Notes under the pieces: generated by a model
What the model was told of the DNA's origin: nothing
Databases searched by the model: none
Seen by the model: the letters and a program-made list of their open reading frames with translations, nothing else
Made by a program: the position numbers and the translations under genes
Origin: Deltaproteobacteria bacterium
GTDB lineage: Bacteria; Myxococcota; Kuafuiibacteriia; Kuafuiibacteriales; Kuafuiibacteriaceae
Direction: 5' to 3'
Assembly: GCA_016713425.1 (NCBI GenBank)
Contig: JADJPE010000005.1
Coordinates: 3,534,001-3,598,000, forward strand
Length of the DNA stretch: 64,000 bases
Part shown: in pieces, positions 18,764 through 26,993 of the stretch
Position numbering within the stretch: position 1 is the stretch's first letter
Layout of the letters: every line of letters starts with the position of its first letter

Positions 18764-18964
18764 ATGCAGCTAGACATCGTGGGAAATGGTGGGGGTATTC
18801 CTGTGGGCAATCCTGTGGATGCACGGACCGCGCGGATCCTGGCGCGGTCGATTTTCAAGGACATGCAGGCCTATGGTGTTTCGGACGACCGAATTCTCGA
18901 GATCGCCGGCGAGCTCATTGGCCTCGTCACGGCCAAGATTGAGGATCAGCGCCGCGCAACCTGA
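18764..18964 (+). CDS. Small conserved hypothetical protein
   Basis: This 66-residue, mostly helical, mildly acidic cytoplasmic protein has a short Gly-rich start (VGNGGGIPVGNPVDART) followed by two predicted helices, one containing ARSIFKDMQAYG and the other IAGELIGLVTAKI. There is no signal peptide or membrane segment. A GGGGCC stretch just before the ATG could serve as a weak ribosome binding site. Clean codon use and an AT-rich upstream region support it as a real gene. I do not recognise a family; function unknown. Confidence 0.65.
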   Translation: MQLDIVGNGGGIPVGNPVDARTARILARSIFKDMQAYGVSDDRILEIAGELIGLVTAKIEDQRRAT

Positions 18965-19052
18965 GCCTTGCATGCTCTTGGCTGCAGGAGACGCATTTGG
19001 GACGGGAAGAGGGGCGACAGCGGGTCGCCTCGTGCCGTAGCTTTCTTGTCTC

Positions 19053-20195
19053 GTGACCCAACGAACATCTGGGGCAGGGGACACCGTCGACCAGGGGCCC
19101 ATGGTCGAGCTCTGCGGCGTCGATTCCCTTGAGGTGGCGCAGGCGATCGTTGCGCGTCTGGATATCGAACACATCCCGTCGCTGCTCGATTCGGACGTTC
19201 AAGGCGCCATCTTCCTCTCTCGTCCCCGACGCCGCGGCTCTTCGGTGCGTGTGCTGGTTCCGCTGCGCGCGCGCGGGCGGGCGCGGGCGGTGCTTCGTGC
19301 GTCGAGCGTCGACGCTCAGTTCACGTTGGACGCAGTTTTCGACGACGATGAAGGCGACAGTGGCGACGGACCACGCGGCGACGGCGGGGACGGTGGCAAC
19401 GACTTTGCCAACGATGGCGGCGACGACGACGCCGACGACGACGAAGCAGAAGATGGGGACGGGGTCGGCGCTTCGGTCGGATTGACGCCTCCCGAGCGTT
19501 ACCCGGCTGGACTCCGTGTGACCTGGGCTCTTGCCGCCATCGTCTTGTTGACTGCGCTTTCTGAGAGTGTCGTTTGGGTCTTCGGCGACAATGCGGCGGT
19601 GGCCCACCTCGCGGCCCGCGCCGACCATCTCGACGAGCCTTGGCGCCTGGTTGTGGCGAGCTTTCTGCACGCTGGACCCGCCCATCTCCTGAGCAATGCG
19701 GTCTTTGGCGTGCTGGTTGGAAGCGTGCTCTTCGAGACGCACCTCCTTGGTGCGGTCTCGCTGGTTTGGCTTCTGTCGTCGGCGGCGGGACTTGGCATCG
19801 AGGCCGCGATGGGGTCGGGTGCGGTTCTTGGGGCCAGTGCCGGGAACTACGGCTTGGTTGGGCTTTGGGCGAAGGGGCAGCTCGAGCGCTCGCATCAGGT
19901 CACCCTTCCGCGCTGGGAACGTCTCCGTACCGTCGGTGTGATCTTGTTGCTCGTGCCTGGTGCGCTCACGCCAGTGACCGCGAGTGGCTCAAGGGTTGCT
20001 GTTCTGGCACACGCCGTTGGGTTCGTCGCCGGCTTCTTTGGCGGCTATGTATTCCATCGACGCCTCGGTGTTCTCGAAGACCCATCGATTGATCGCCGCT
20101 CGCGCTGGGCCTTCGTGATCGCGGCTGCGCTGACGGTTTCCTCCATTGCTGCGGCCGGACTTCGATTGGCCGGTCGATGGGCGGGAGGGACCTGA
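19053..20195 (+). CDS. Rhomboid-like membrane protein with cytosolic N-terminal domain
   Basis: Residues about 150-380 form a six- to seven-helix rhomboid core. HAGPAHLLSNA near residue 209 matches the conserved His/Asn helix, and LAHAVGFVAGFFGG near 325 carries the catalytic-type His. The serine motif reads GASAGNYGLVG near 263, so the usual Gly after the nucleophilic Ser is Ala. Residues about 17-90 resemble a DUF2007-type signal-transducing fold (VELCGVDSLEVAQAIVARL), followed by a roughly 50-residue Asp/Gly linker. The likely role is regulated intramembrane proteolysis, but substrate and activity are uncertain. Start is GTG 19053. Confidence 0.82.
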   Translation: MTQRTSGAGDTVDQGPMVELCGVDSLEVAQAIVARLDIEHIPSLLDSDVQGAIFLSRPRRRGSSVRVLVPLRARGRARAVLRASSVDAQFTLDAVFDDDEGDSGDGPRGDGGDGGNDFANDGGDDDADDDEAEDGDGVGASVGLTPPERYPAGLRVTWALAAIVLLTALSESVVWVFGDNAAVAHLAARADHLDEPWRLVVASFLHAGPAHLLSNAVFGVLVGSVLFETHLLGAVSLVWLLSSAAGLGIEAAMGSGAVLGASAGNYGLVGLWAKGQLERSHQVTLPRWERLRTVGVILLLVPGALTPVTASGSRVAVLAHAVGFVAGFFGGYVFHRRLGVLEDPSIDRRSRWAFVIAAALTVSSIAAAGLRLAGRWAGGT

Positions 20196-20213
20196 CCCCG
20201 ACATCCCGACCGA

Positions 20214-20268
20214 GGCGTGAGCGTGAGCGTGGGCGTGAGCGTGAGCGTGCGCGGCGTGAGCGTGGGCA
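20214..20268. repeat. GCGTGA/GCGTGG hexamer tandem repeat
   Basis: About nine imperfect copies of a 6-bp unit (gcgtga, gcgtgg, gcgtgc) lie in the gap between the rhomboid gene and the LptE-like gene, directly after the rhomboid stop region. It is not in a supported ORF. Confidence 0.85.
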
Positions 20269-20389
20269 GCGACCGTACCGTGCGAAGTCGTTCGATCCGA
20301 CGATGCCCGCGAGGGTCGCCAAGTAGGCTGGAGCCGTAGTCGGACTTGACTGGACCGAGCGCTGCGCGGTGTGCGACGGAGGTCCGAGC

Positions 20390-20917
20390 GTGTTGGTCGT
20401 CTTCCATCGCCTCGGTTTCGCGGTGCTGCTCGCAACGGCGGCCTCGTGTGGCTACGGATTCGGCCGGGCCGGGCCTGCGGCTGGCCGGAGCCTCGAGATC
20501 CGCCCGCCCCGAATCCAGGCGGTGACTCCAGACGTCGACGTGGTTGGTGAAATCAACTGGGCCATTGGGCGCGCGCTCGCACGTTCTCCTCGCGTGGCCT
20601 TGACGGAAACGGCCACCACCAGCTTCGAGATCGAGCTTGTGCGGACGGGGCAGGGTTTGCGGCCTCTCGCGGAGCCGGGGCTTCGGGCTGCGGACTATCT
20701 TGCCTTCGTGGTCCTTCGCGGTCGTCTGCTTGATGAAGCCGGCCGCACCGTTTGGCGTTCTCCCCCCGTGCGCGGCGAGGCGCGATTTCTTTCACGACCC
20801 GGGCGGGTCGAGGCCCTTGATGGGGCGGGTCGGACGGCGATGGCGCGCGCGATCGAGCGAGCCGTGTCACGCCTGGTCTCCTTGCTATTGATGAAGGGTA
20901 AACAAGGTCATGGTTGA
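20390..20917 (+). CDS. LptE-like outer-membrane lipoprotein
   Basis: This is a predicted 175-residue lipoprotein with Cys20 in the context AASCGYGF, matching the CGY start typical of mature LptE-family proteins that plug the LptD channel for lipopolysaccharide export. The mature part has alternating strand/helix content: LEIRPPRIQAVTPDVDVVGE, a middle D-Y-x-A-F-V-V-x-R strand and a C-terminal helix RTAMARAIERAVSRLVSLLL. These fit the two-helix, four-strand LptE fold. I chose GTG 20390 because GGAGG lies 7 nt upstream; GTG 20369 is also in frame. No lptD is visible nearby, so the assignment rests on sequence pattern only. Confidence 0.6.
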   Translation: MLVVFHRLGFAVLLATAASCGYGFGRAGPAAGRSLEIRPPRIQAVTPDVDVVGEINWAIGRALARSPRVALTETATTSFEIELVRTGQGLRPLAEPGLRAADYLAFVVLRGRLLDEAGRTVWRSPPVRGEARFLSRPGRVEALDGAGRTAMARAIERAVSRLVSLLLMKGKQGHG

Positions 20918-20986
20918 CCTAGCTTTTTACCTCCCGCTCGGAGTGTGTATCAACTCGCGCTCAACACCAGCGAGGAGAGAAAACTG

Positions 20987-22033
20987 ATGGGTGCAATTTG
21001 GGACCGAATTACGTCGCAATTCATCGAGATTGTTGAGTGGCTCGATGATGATCACGAGACTCTTGTTTGGCGATTTCCAGTCCGAGCCCAAGAGATCAAG
21101 AACGGAGCAAAGCTGATCGTCCGCGAGGGCCAGCAGGCCGTCTTCGTGAACGAGGGGAAAATGGCCGATGTCTTTTCTCCGGGAACCTACACGCTCTCCA
21201 CGCAGAACCTGCCCATCTTGGCGACCCTGAAAGGGTGGAAGCATGGCTTCAACTCGCCCTTCAAGGCCGAGGTGTATTTCGTTTCTTCGACCCAGCTCAC
21301 GGATCTCAAATGGGGTACCCAGAATCCGATCATGCTTCGGGATCCGGAGTTCGGTCCGCTCCGCCTTCGTGCCTTTGGGAGCTTTGCGATTCGGGTCGGG
21401 GACCCGGCCGTTTTCTTGCGCGAGCTGACCGGCACAGACTCGCGATTCGAGGTCGATGAGGTGCTGGGGCAGCTTCGGCGCATCTTGGTGTCGCGGTTCA
21501 CCTCGGCGCTGGGCGCGGCCAAGATTCCAGCCCTCGATCTCGCCGGCAACTACGAAGAGATCACTCAGCGCGTCATGCCCATCATTCGAGACGACTTCAA
21601 GGCAATGGGGCTCGATGTGACGAAGTTCCTGATCGAGAACATCTCGTTGCCCCCCGAAGTCGAGAAGATGCTCGATCGTCGGAGCGAGATGGCTGTACTC
21701 GGCAACATGCAGCAATACGCCGCGTACCAGATGGCGAACGCGATTCCTGATGCGGCCAAAGCACCGCAGAGCATGGCGGGCGCGGGCATGGGACTGGTGG
21801 CCGGAATGCAGTTCGGTCATCAGATGGCCGGAATGTTGGCGAATACGGCGGTACCTACGCCGGCCGCATCGGTGCCTCCGCCCGCCGCCGCACCCTCACC
21901 CGCACCCGTGGCAGCAGGTGGGGAAGCGGATCTCGTGGCACGTATCCGAAAGCTCGACGCGCTCATGGCGGCGGGTGTCTTGTCTCAGGAAGAGTACGCC
22001 GCGAAGAAAGCCGAGATCATCGCTTCGATCTGA
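20987..22033 (+). CDS. SPFH-domain protein with C-terminal SHOCT domain
   Basis: This 348-residue protein resembles YdjI-type SPFH (virion-core-like) proteins. Residues about 25-260 hold the SPFH region with LIVREGQQAVFVNEGKMADVFSPG and later LENISLPPEVEKML. A Met/Gly/Ala-rich and Pro/Ala-rich linker follows. The last about 35 residues, IRKLDALMAAGVLSQEEYAAKKAEII, are a SHOCT-type oligomerisation motif. It probably forms membrane-associated or cytosolic oligomers; the specific process is unknown. ATG 20987 is chosen because GAGGAGAG lies about 7 nt upstream; an in-frame start at 20945 lacks such a site. Confidence 0.88.
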   Translation: MGAIWDRITSQFIEIVEWLDDDHETLVWRFPVRAQEIKNGAKLIVREGQQAVFVNEGKMADVFSPGTYTLSTQNLPILATLKGWKHGFNSPFKAEVYFVSSTQLTDLKWGTQNPIMLRDPEFGPLRLRAFGSFAIRVGDPAVFLRELTGTDSRFEVDEVLGQLRRILVSRFTSALGAAKIPALDLAGNYEEITQRVMPIIRDDFKAMGLDVTKFLIENISLPPEVEKMLDRRSEMAVLGNMQQYAAYQMANAIPDAAKAPQSMAGAGMGLVAGMQFGHQMAGMLANTAVPTPAASVPPPAAAPSPAPVAAGGEADLVARIRKLDALMAAGVLSQEEYAAKKAEIIASI

Positions 22034-22128
22034 GGACGATCTGAGGACGATGGATGAGCGAGTCCGCTCCTTGAGCAATATGCGTGGCCTGCGGGCCTGC
22101 CTGGGAAAGGACCGACGACGATCGTGAG

Positions 22129-22530
22129 CTACGGGCGATAGTTGTCGCCGTAGCCCTGGAGCCAAAGGGTCGCCGGGTCTGAGCCGTAGGATCCGGACAC
22201 GTTCAGCCCAAAAGCTAACCCTTCGGCTTTGACTTCATCAAGGCTGAGTCCTTCGCGTTCAAGGTTCAGGCAGAGGTTGTAGCTGTCTCGGATCTCGTTG
22301 CTGCCCCGGTTCGAGTAGGTGCCTCCGTACTGGAGGTCATACCGCTTCCACTCTCCATGCCTCGGGACGATCACGAAGGGGCGTTCGAGGCCATCCGTCT
22401 CAATCCCGAGCGACCTGAGTCTGCTGTCGCTGATCGACATGCCGATGTTCAGGGTGTCATCGTTGGGCGACATCCAAACGTTGGCTGATGCGGCCTGCTG
22501 GCCCTTCCCGATGTTGATGTCATTCGCCAT
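22129..22530 (-). CDS. Hypothetical protein
   Basis: This 133-residue soluble protein has beta-rich composition with many aromatic, Gly and Asn residues (MSPNDDTLNIGMSISDSRL; DLQYGGTYSNRGS). There is no signal peptide or membrane segment. A GGGAG lies about 10 nt before the ATG. I do not recognise a family. It faces convergently into the SPFH gene and diverges from the DcrB-like gene, so it has its own promoter, probably within 22531-22835. Confidence 0.6.
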   Translation of the reverse strand: MANDINIGKGQQAASANVWMSPNDDTLNIGMSISDSRLRSLGIETDGLERPFVIVPRHGEWKRYDLQYGGTYSNRGSNEIRDSYNLCLNLEREGLSLDEVKAEGLAFGLNVSGSYGSDPATLWLQGYGDNYRP

Positions 22531-22835
22531 GTTCTGGTTGCTCCCGCTTCGCTGAGAGGTGGCCGTTGACCGTCCACCGTTCGTCCAAGGCCGCGAGTGC
22601 CTTCGGCCGCTGGCACATCACCACGAACCACTGAGGGCGGCAAGATGCAGGAGGCCTGCGTCTCATGATGCGGGCCTTGCGCATTACGTTTTGCGGCCTG
22701 GCCCGTCGTCTTCATCGTTTCCCCCTCCCTCCCGAGAAGGAGGAAACTGTCCCGCATCGCCGCCGATAAAGGCCCATCAGATTCGAGCTTCGGGGCGCGC
22801 TACGACGCGCGTGGCCGTGGACCAGGAGGATATCC
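22531..22835. other. Divergent intergenic region
   Basis: This 305-bp gap lies between two divergently transcribed hypothetical genes. A short hairpin-forming sequence (GCAGG-AGG-CCTGC) is at 22649-22661. The stretch around 22680-22750 is pyrimidine-rich with tttccccctccctcccg. No ORF with coding character is seen. Both flanking genes need promoters here, but I cannot define them. Confidence 0.5.
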
Positions 22836-23492
22836 TTGACAGCACCAACCACCCCCCTTCGTGACTCCGCTTCACAGCTCGAGCTGTCGATTCCGAATAC
22901 GTGGCAGCCGGACCATGTTTATCGCTTCACGATTCCCGATGAGGCCGACGCACCGCTTCCGGGGGCCCTGCGCGTACGCAATTCTCGCGGCGGGGGCGGG
23001 GGCGGGGGCTTCCGCTCGAACCTCATCGTGTGCCGAGTACCGCTTCGAGAAGGACAGAGCTTCGAACGTCTCTTTGACGCAGCCAATGATGCCAAACGGG
23101 CTCAGGACAGGAGCTTCGAGGTTCTCCGCTCGGGACTGAGTGCGACTCAAGGGCGGCGACTCGTTTGGCAGGACTCCGCGTCGGTTGCGGGCCCGAATCG
23201 CACCAAGATCTTTCAGCGTGAGTTCGGGATCGAGGAAGCAGATCAAGCGGTGACGATGTGTGTTTTCACGTCCGACAAGAACAACCTCGACAAGCTCTCT
23301 CGCTCGGTGTTTGGCGACGCGGTCGATGCCTCGCCGACCGAGCAGCCGACCGGCCTGCCGGCGGCGACGCCGTCCTCCGCGCCCTTGGCGTCATCCGAGG
23401 GCACTGGGAAGCGCCCCTCCTCTGCACCGTCTGCGCTCGCACCGCGACGCCCGACAGCCGGGGCTCGCGTTGGATCGCGCTCGCGCACCTGA
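22836..23492 (+). CDS. DcrB/DUF1795-like hypothetical protein
   Basis: This is a 218-residue protein. Residues about 14-160 show a pattern recalling DcrB-related/DUF1795 proteins: a strand-rich start (LELSIPNTWQPDHVYRFTIP), then SNLIVCRVPLREGQSFERLF with a helix, then strands ending FTSDKNNLDKLSRSVFG. That comparison is tentative. The last about 50 residues are a Pro/Ser/Ala-rich tail. A seven-Gly run lies near residue 55. TTG 22836 is preceded by AGGAGGA at about 6 nt, a strong site that decides this start. Function unknown. Confidence 0.6.
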   Translation: MTAPTTPLRDSASQLELSIPNTWQPDHVYRFTIPDEADAPLPGALRVRNSRGGGGGGGFRSNLIVCRVPLREGQSFERLFDAANDAKRAQDRSFEVLRSGLSATQGRRLVWQDSASVAGPNRTKIFQREFGIEEADQAVTMCVFTSDKNNLDKLSRSVFGDAVDASPTEQPTGLPAATPSSAPLASSEGTGKRPSSAPSALAPRRPTAGARVGSRSRT

Positions 23493-23759
23493 TGCTGAGA
23501 ATCCTACGGTGGCGTAGGTGCGAAAACACCGATCCAACGTGCATGTAGGCACGAACCGCCTCTCGTGACGCGGCGCTGGTTGGTACAGTTCTGGCTAATG
23601 TTGACCGACGATGGCGGCGCCGTGGCGGCGTGTCAGAGCTTTCGGCTTTTTGGTCGGAGGCTTTGACAAGCAGGCGCGGCCATTTCGGTCCCCCCGACGT
23701 AGGTCTCCTTTGCGTCATTCGGACGCGTCGTCGGGGGTGACCGAATCCTTGACTCGCGA

Positions 23760-26009
23760 TTAGAGCGAGACCTGGTACTGGTACTGAGCGTTTTCGACCC
23801 ATGCGCCGAGCGTCACCACGCGCTTGTCCTCGGGAGACAATGCGGACGCTCGCGTCACGATGGCCTTGAGCACTGGGATCTTCCCCTCGGCGCGATAGCT
23901 CGGGTTGTAATAGATCGCGCGCGCCAATCCGATGAGATAAACGTGCTCTTCCGAGCACAACGCAACCGCATCTCGGAAGGCGTCTTCTGCACTTGCGAAG
24001 TTGCCTTCGCCCAGAAGCGTTACGCCGCGCTGAAAGTGCTCGCGCGAAAGTGTTCGTTCCGGTGTCTCGATCACGAGACCGTCCGGGCCACATGGAAGAG
24101 GCTTGGCGTAGATGAGCGGTCGCGGCACCAGGCCATCTTCGGCGTGTGCAGGGACGGGCATGCGCGGAATGTCTGGATCGATTCCGGGTGGCGTGACCGG
24201 CGCGCGCGAGAACTGCGGTTCGCGTGGGGCCTCGCGCGATGGCGGTGCCGGTGCCGGGATGCTGCTCGGCGCTGCGCGCATCGTAGGTGCGTTTGGACTT
24301 GTTGCGGCCGCGGGCGGTATCATCGACGCGCTGGAGCCGATCGCGGAGGGGGCACTGGGCCCAGGAGCCAGCGGTGGGGGTGCCGGCGGTTCAGTTTGGC
24401 GTCCGGGGATGAACGATCGCGCCTCTGCGGTTCTCGGCAAGGAGCTCGCGATCGGCGAAGGCATGGGCAGTTGCGACTGCAGGATTTCGAGGTCTCGCGT
24501 TCGTTGGCGCTCCTCGCGGATGCGCGCCTCGAACTCCGCCGCGCCCGGCGTGAAGTCTTCGACCTCTTCGCAGGTCTTGAGGAGCGCGAAGAGCTTGTGG
24601 GCCACCGCCGGATCGAGTCGGGCGATTTCACTCGCGTCGTCGAAGTTGTAGGCGCGCCCGCTGAAGCCCAGGAATGCGACTTCGGCCTCAGACAACCCGT
24701 ATTTCTCACGCAAGGACTCCGCGGTCTCCTCGATCCGAAAATAACGTTGACCAATATCGCCGTTGACGCTGGCCAGGATCTTCGGATCCCCGTGACGACG
24801 AATCCCGTCCGCAAGGATGAGGCCAACGTCGAGCCGATAGGGGCGCTCACGTAGCGTTGCGCGCCCGCGTGGATTGAACTCGAGCGTTCCCCGTCGGATG
24901 TCGAAACATCCAATGATCTGCTCGCGGGCTGATGTGCCGAGCTCCTCTGCGAGTTCCTCGGGGGAGAAGAAGCCTAAGTCGACCAGCGCGTCTCCGAGCG
25001 GGCATCCATGCTCGATCGCGCGCATCGCCCCGTCGGCGTACTGCGCTTGTGTGATCCGGCCTCGAGCGACGAGTTGGCGACCCAGGTGCTCGCCAGGAAT
25101 GCTCGATTTGACCTGAACAGGGGCACCCTCTTCGAAGAAGATCGTGATGACTTCGCCCTCGCGCGTGACGACGAGTGCACCGGTCGCTCGATCTCGCCAA
25201 GCCTCGTACATTGCCCTCGTGAACCGAAGGGTGTCCGCACTCGGCGACTTCTTGTCGGCGTCGTCGTTCCGTTTCGCGGGGTGAGCACGGATATCCGCTC
25301 GCGTCGCGGCCTCAGCGGCGCGCGCGTCCGTGGCTTTCGGGCGTCCTGAGCGCTGTCCCCGTTCTGCGCGATCCGAGCGGCCAAGACGGTCGAGTCGATG
25401 CGCGAGTTCATCAAGCCCAGTGACCTCTGCGAACGGGCTGTCCTCATCCTCCCTCGGGCGCTCTCCCCGGTTGCTCGGGTCGGATGTCGCGGGCTCGTCG
25501 AGTCGCGGAGGCTCGGCGGCCACGTGGGTAAGGTCTTCGTCGGAGGAGAATGCTTCACCGGGCCCGTGCATGTCGACGTCCGCTTCGGCGTAGGCCGCTT
25601 CGCGCGCCACGTCGACATCGCTGCTGGCGTCGCTACCGGCATGGGTACCAGGATCTGCACCGGGGCTGGCCTCGCCCGTCAGAATGGCGGAGGCTTCTTT
25701 ATAGATCGCTTGAGTGTCGAGCGGGTCGGGAATCAATCGAACAAAGTCCGGCGTCGTGGCACCGCTACCGCCAAGCACGATGGTTGGCGGCATGAGGATG
25801 TTCGCGTCGAGTTGTCCGAGCCTATCGATCGCGTCCTCCTCTGCAATCATGCGCGAAAGCACGAGCAACGACAGACCGCCATTTTGCAGACGACCTTCGA
25901 GGAGTGATGGGTCAGAAAGGATTTCGACCTCGCACTCCTCGCGTGCCAGTAAGAAGCGCACCTTCTTTGCCAGCACAGGATCGTTCGCACACACCAAGAC
26001 GTATTGCAT
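23760..26009 (-). CDS. PATAN (DUF4388) domain protein with pseudo-receiver and TPR-like ends
   Basis: This is a 749-residue cytoplasmic signalling protein. Residues 1-115 look like a response-regulator receiver fold (MQYVLVCANDPVLAKKVRF...) lacking clear phospho-acceptor context. A disordered acidic region follows. From about residue 260 a DUF4388/PATAN domain begins (TLRFTRAMYEAWRDRATGAL, EGEVITIFFEEGAPVQVKS), with helical repeats similar to GspE-N units (LGRQLVARGRITQAQYADG). A Pro/Ala-rich linker leads to a C-terminal TPR-like helix pair (HFQRGVTLLGEGNFASAEDAF). PATAN proteins are common in deltaproteobacteria and are thought to act as interaction adaptors in two-component or motility pathways. 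It is divergent from the SDR gene. Confidence 0.8.
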   Translation of the reverse strand: MQYVLVCANDPVLAKKVRFLLAREECEVEILSDPSLLEGRLQNGGLSLLVLSRMIAEEDAIDRLGQLDANILMPPTIVLGGSGATTPDFVRLIPDPLDTQAIYKEASAILTGEASPGADPGTHAGSDASSDVDVAREAAYAEADVDMHGPGEAFSSDEDLTHVAAEPPRLDEPATSDPSNRGERPREDEDSPFAEVTGLDELAHRLDRLGRSDRAERGQRSGRPKATDARAAEAATRADIRAHPAKRNDDADKKSPSADTLRFTRAMYEAWRDRATGALVVTREGEVITIFFEEGAPVQVKSSIPGEHLGRQLVARGRITQAQYADGAMRAIEHGCPLGDALVDLGFFSPEELAEELGTSAREQIIGCFDIRRGTLEFNPRGRATLRERPYRLDVGLILADGIRRHGDPKILASVNGDIGQRYFRIEETAESLREKYGLSEAEVAFLGFSGRAYNFDDASEIARLDPAVAHKLFALLKTCEEVEDFTPGAAEFEARIREERQRTRDLEILQSQLPMPSPIASSLPRTAEARSFIPGRQTEPPAPPPLAPGPSAPSAIGSSASMIPPAAATSPNAPTMRAAPSSIPAPAPPSREAPREPQFSRAPVTPPGIDPDIPRMPVPAHAEDGLVPRPLIYAKPLPCGPDGLVIETPERTLSREHFQRGVTLLGEGNFASAEDAFRDAVALCSEEHVYLIGLARAIYYNPSYRAEGKIPVLKAIVTRASALSPEDKRVVTLGAWVENAQYQYQVSL

Positions 26010-26153
26010 GACCGTTCGGCAGTCCTCGTCGCCGCTGGGAAACGGCTACGCGCACACTAGCGACAACTCGGCCCTACGTTCAAGTTTCCGGCGCCAGGGC
26101 TCGCGACCTGCCTCCGTTGACCTGGGCCGCGCGGCGCAGTAACCCCGGGGCCT

Positions 26154-26933
26154 ATGGGGCGGTCTTTGGGCGCAGCGGTCGTGAGCGGGGCAGGACGGGG
26201 CCTTGGGCGGGTTTGCGCACTGGCGCTCGCAGATGCGGGATACCCTGTGGCGCTGCAGGCGCGCACGCAGGCGGAGCTCTACGATCTCCGTGCCGACATC
26301 GAGGCGCTCGGGGGGCGGGCCCGGGTGGTGGTCGGGGATGCTCGGCGGCCGCAGGCGGCCATGGAACTCGTGGAGCGATGCCAGGCCGAGCTCGGGCCCG
26401 TCTCGGTCGTCGTGGCTGCGGCCGGGCGCTGTCTCGAGGGCACGCTCCTCGAAACGAAGCCCAGCGACTGGCTCGACCTTTTCGAGATCAATGTGATGTC
26501 CGCAGTTCATCTGGTTCGTGCTGGCGCGGAGGCGATGATTGAACACAGAATCCGCGGACGCATCGTCCTGATCGCCGGCGTGTCGGCGTTGAGAGGCGTT
26601 AGACGAGGCGCGGCGTTTTCGGCGTCGAAACACGCGCTGCTTGGCCTCGTGCGCTCGGCGGCGCTGGAGTTTGCGCCGCACGGCATTACGGTGAATGCGC
26701 TCTGCCCGGGGCTGGTCGAGGGGCAAAGCCTTGAGCGCATCGTCGAGGACACCATGGCGCGGACAGGGTGCACGCACAGCGAGGCGCGCCAGAGCGTGCT
26801 CGCGATGTCGCCGATGGGCGAGGCCGTCGAGGCCGAGGAGATCGCCGGCTTCTTGCGGCTCCTCGTCTCGGATGGGGCGCGCCACCTTACGGGTCAGGCG
26901 TTGACGGTGGATGCGGGGCAGACGCTCGCGTAG
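26154..26933 (+). CDS. Short-chain dehydrogenase/reductase-like protein, catalytic Tyr replaced by Phe
   Basis: This 259-residue Rossmann-fold SDR has an NAD(P)-binding motif SGAGRGLGRV near the N-terminus, the structural Asn in FEINVMSAV, an AGVSAL segment with the Ser, and a C-terminal HLTGQALTVDAGQ tail of FabG-like proteins. At the Y-x-x-x-K site the sequence is FSASK, with codon TTT instead of a Tyr codon. The catalytic Tyr hydroxyl is therefore absent while the Lys is kept. It may be a non-canonical or inactive SDR, for example a binding or regulatory protein. ATG 26154 starts directly before the first strand. Confidence 0.85.
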   Translation: MGRSLGAAVVSGAGRGLGRVCALALADAGYPVALQARTQAELYDLRADIEALGGRARVVVGDARRPQAAMELVERCQAELGPVSVVVAAAGRCLEGTLLETKPSDWLDLFEINVMSAVHLVRAGAEAMIEHRIRGRIVLIAGVSALRGVRRGAAFSASKHALLGLVRSAALEFAPHGITVNALCPGLVEGQSLERIVEDTMARTGCTHSEARQSVLAMSPMGEAVEAEEIAGFLRLLVSDGARHLTGQALTVDAGQTLA

Positions 26934-26993
26934 ATTGGAATTGGCCGATCGTTGCGCTGGCGTCTATCGGTCGCCTCGGCTAACGTTTCGGCT

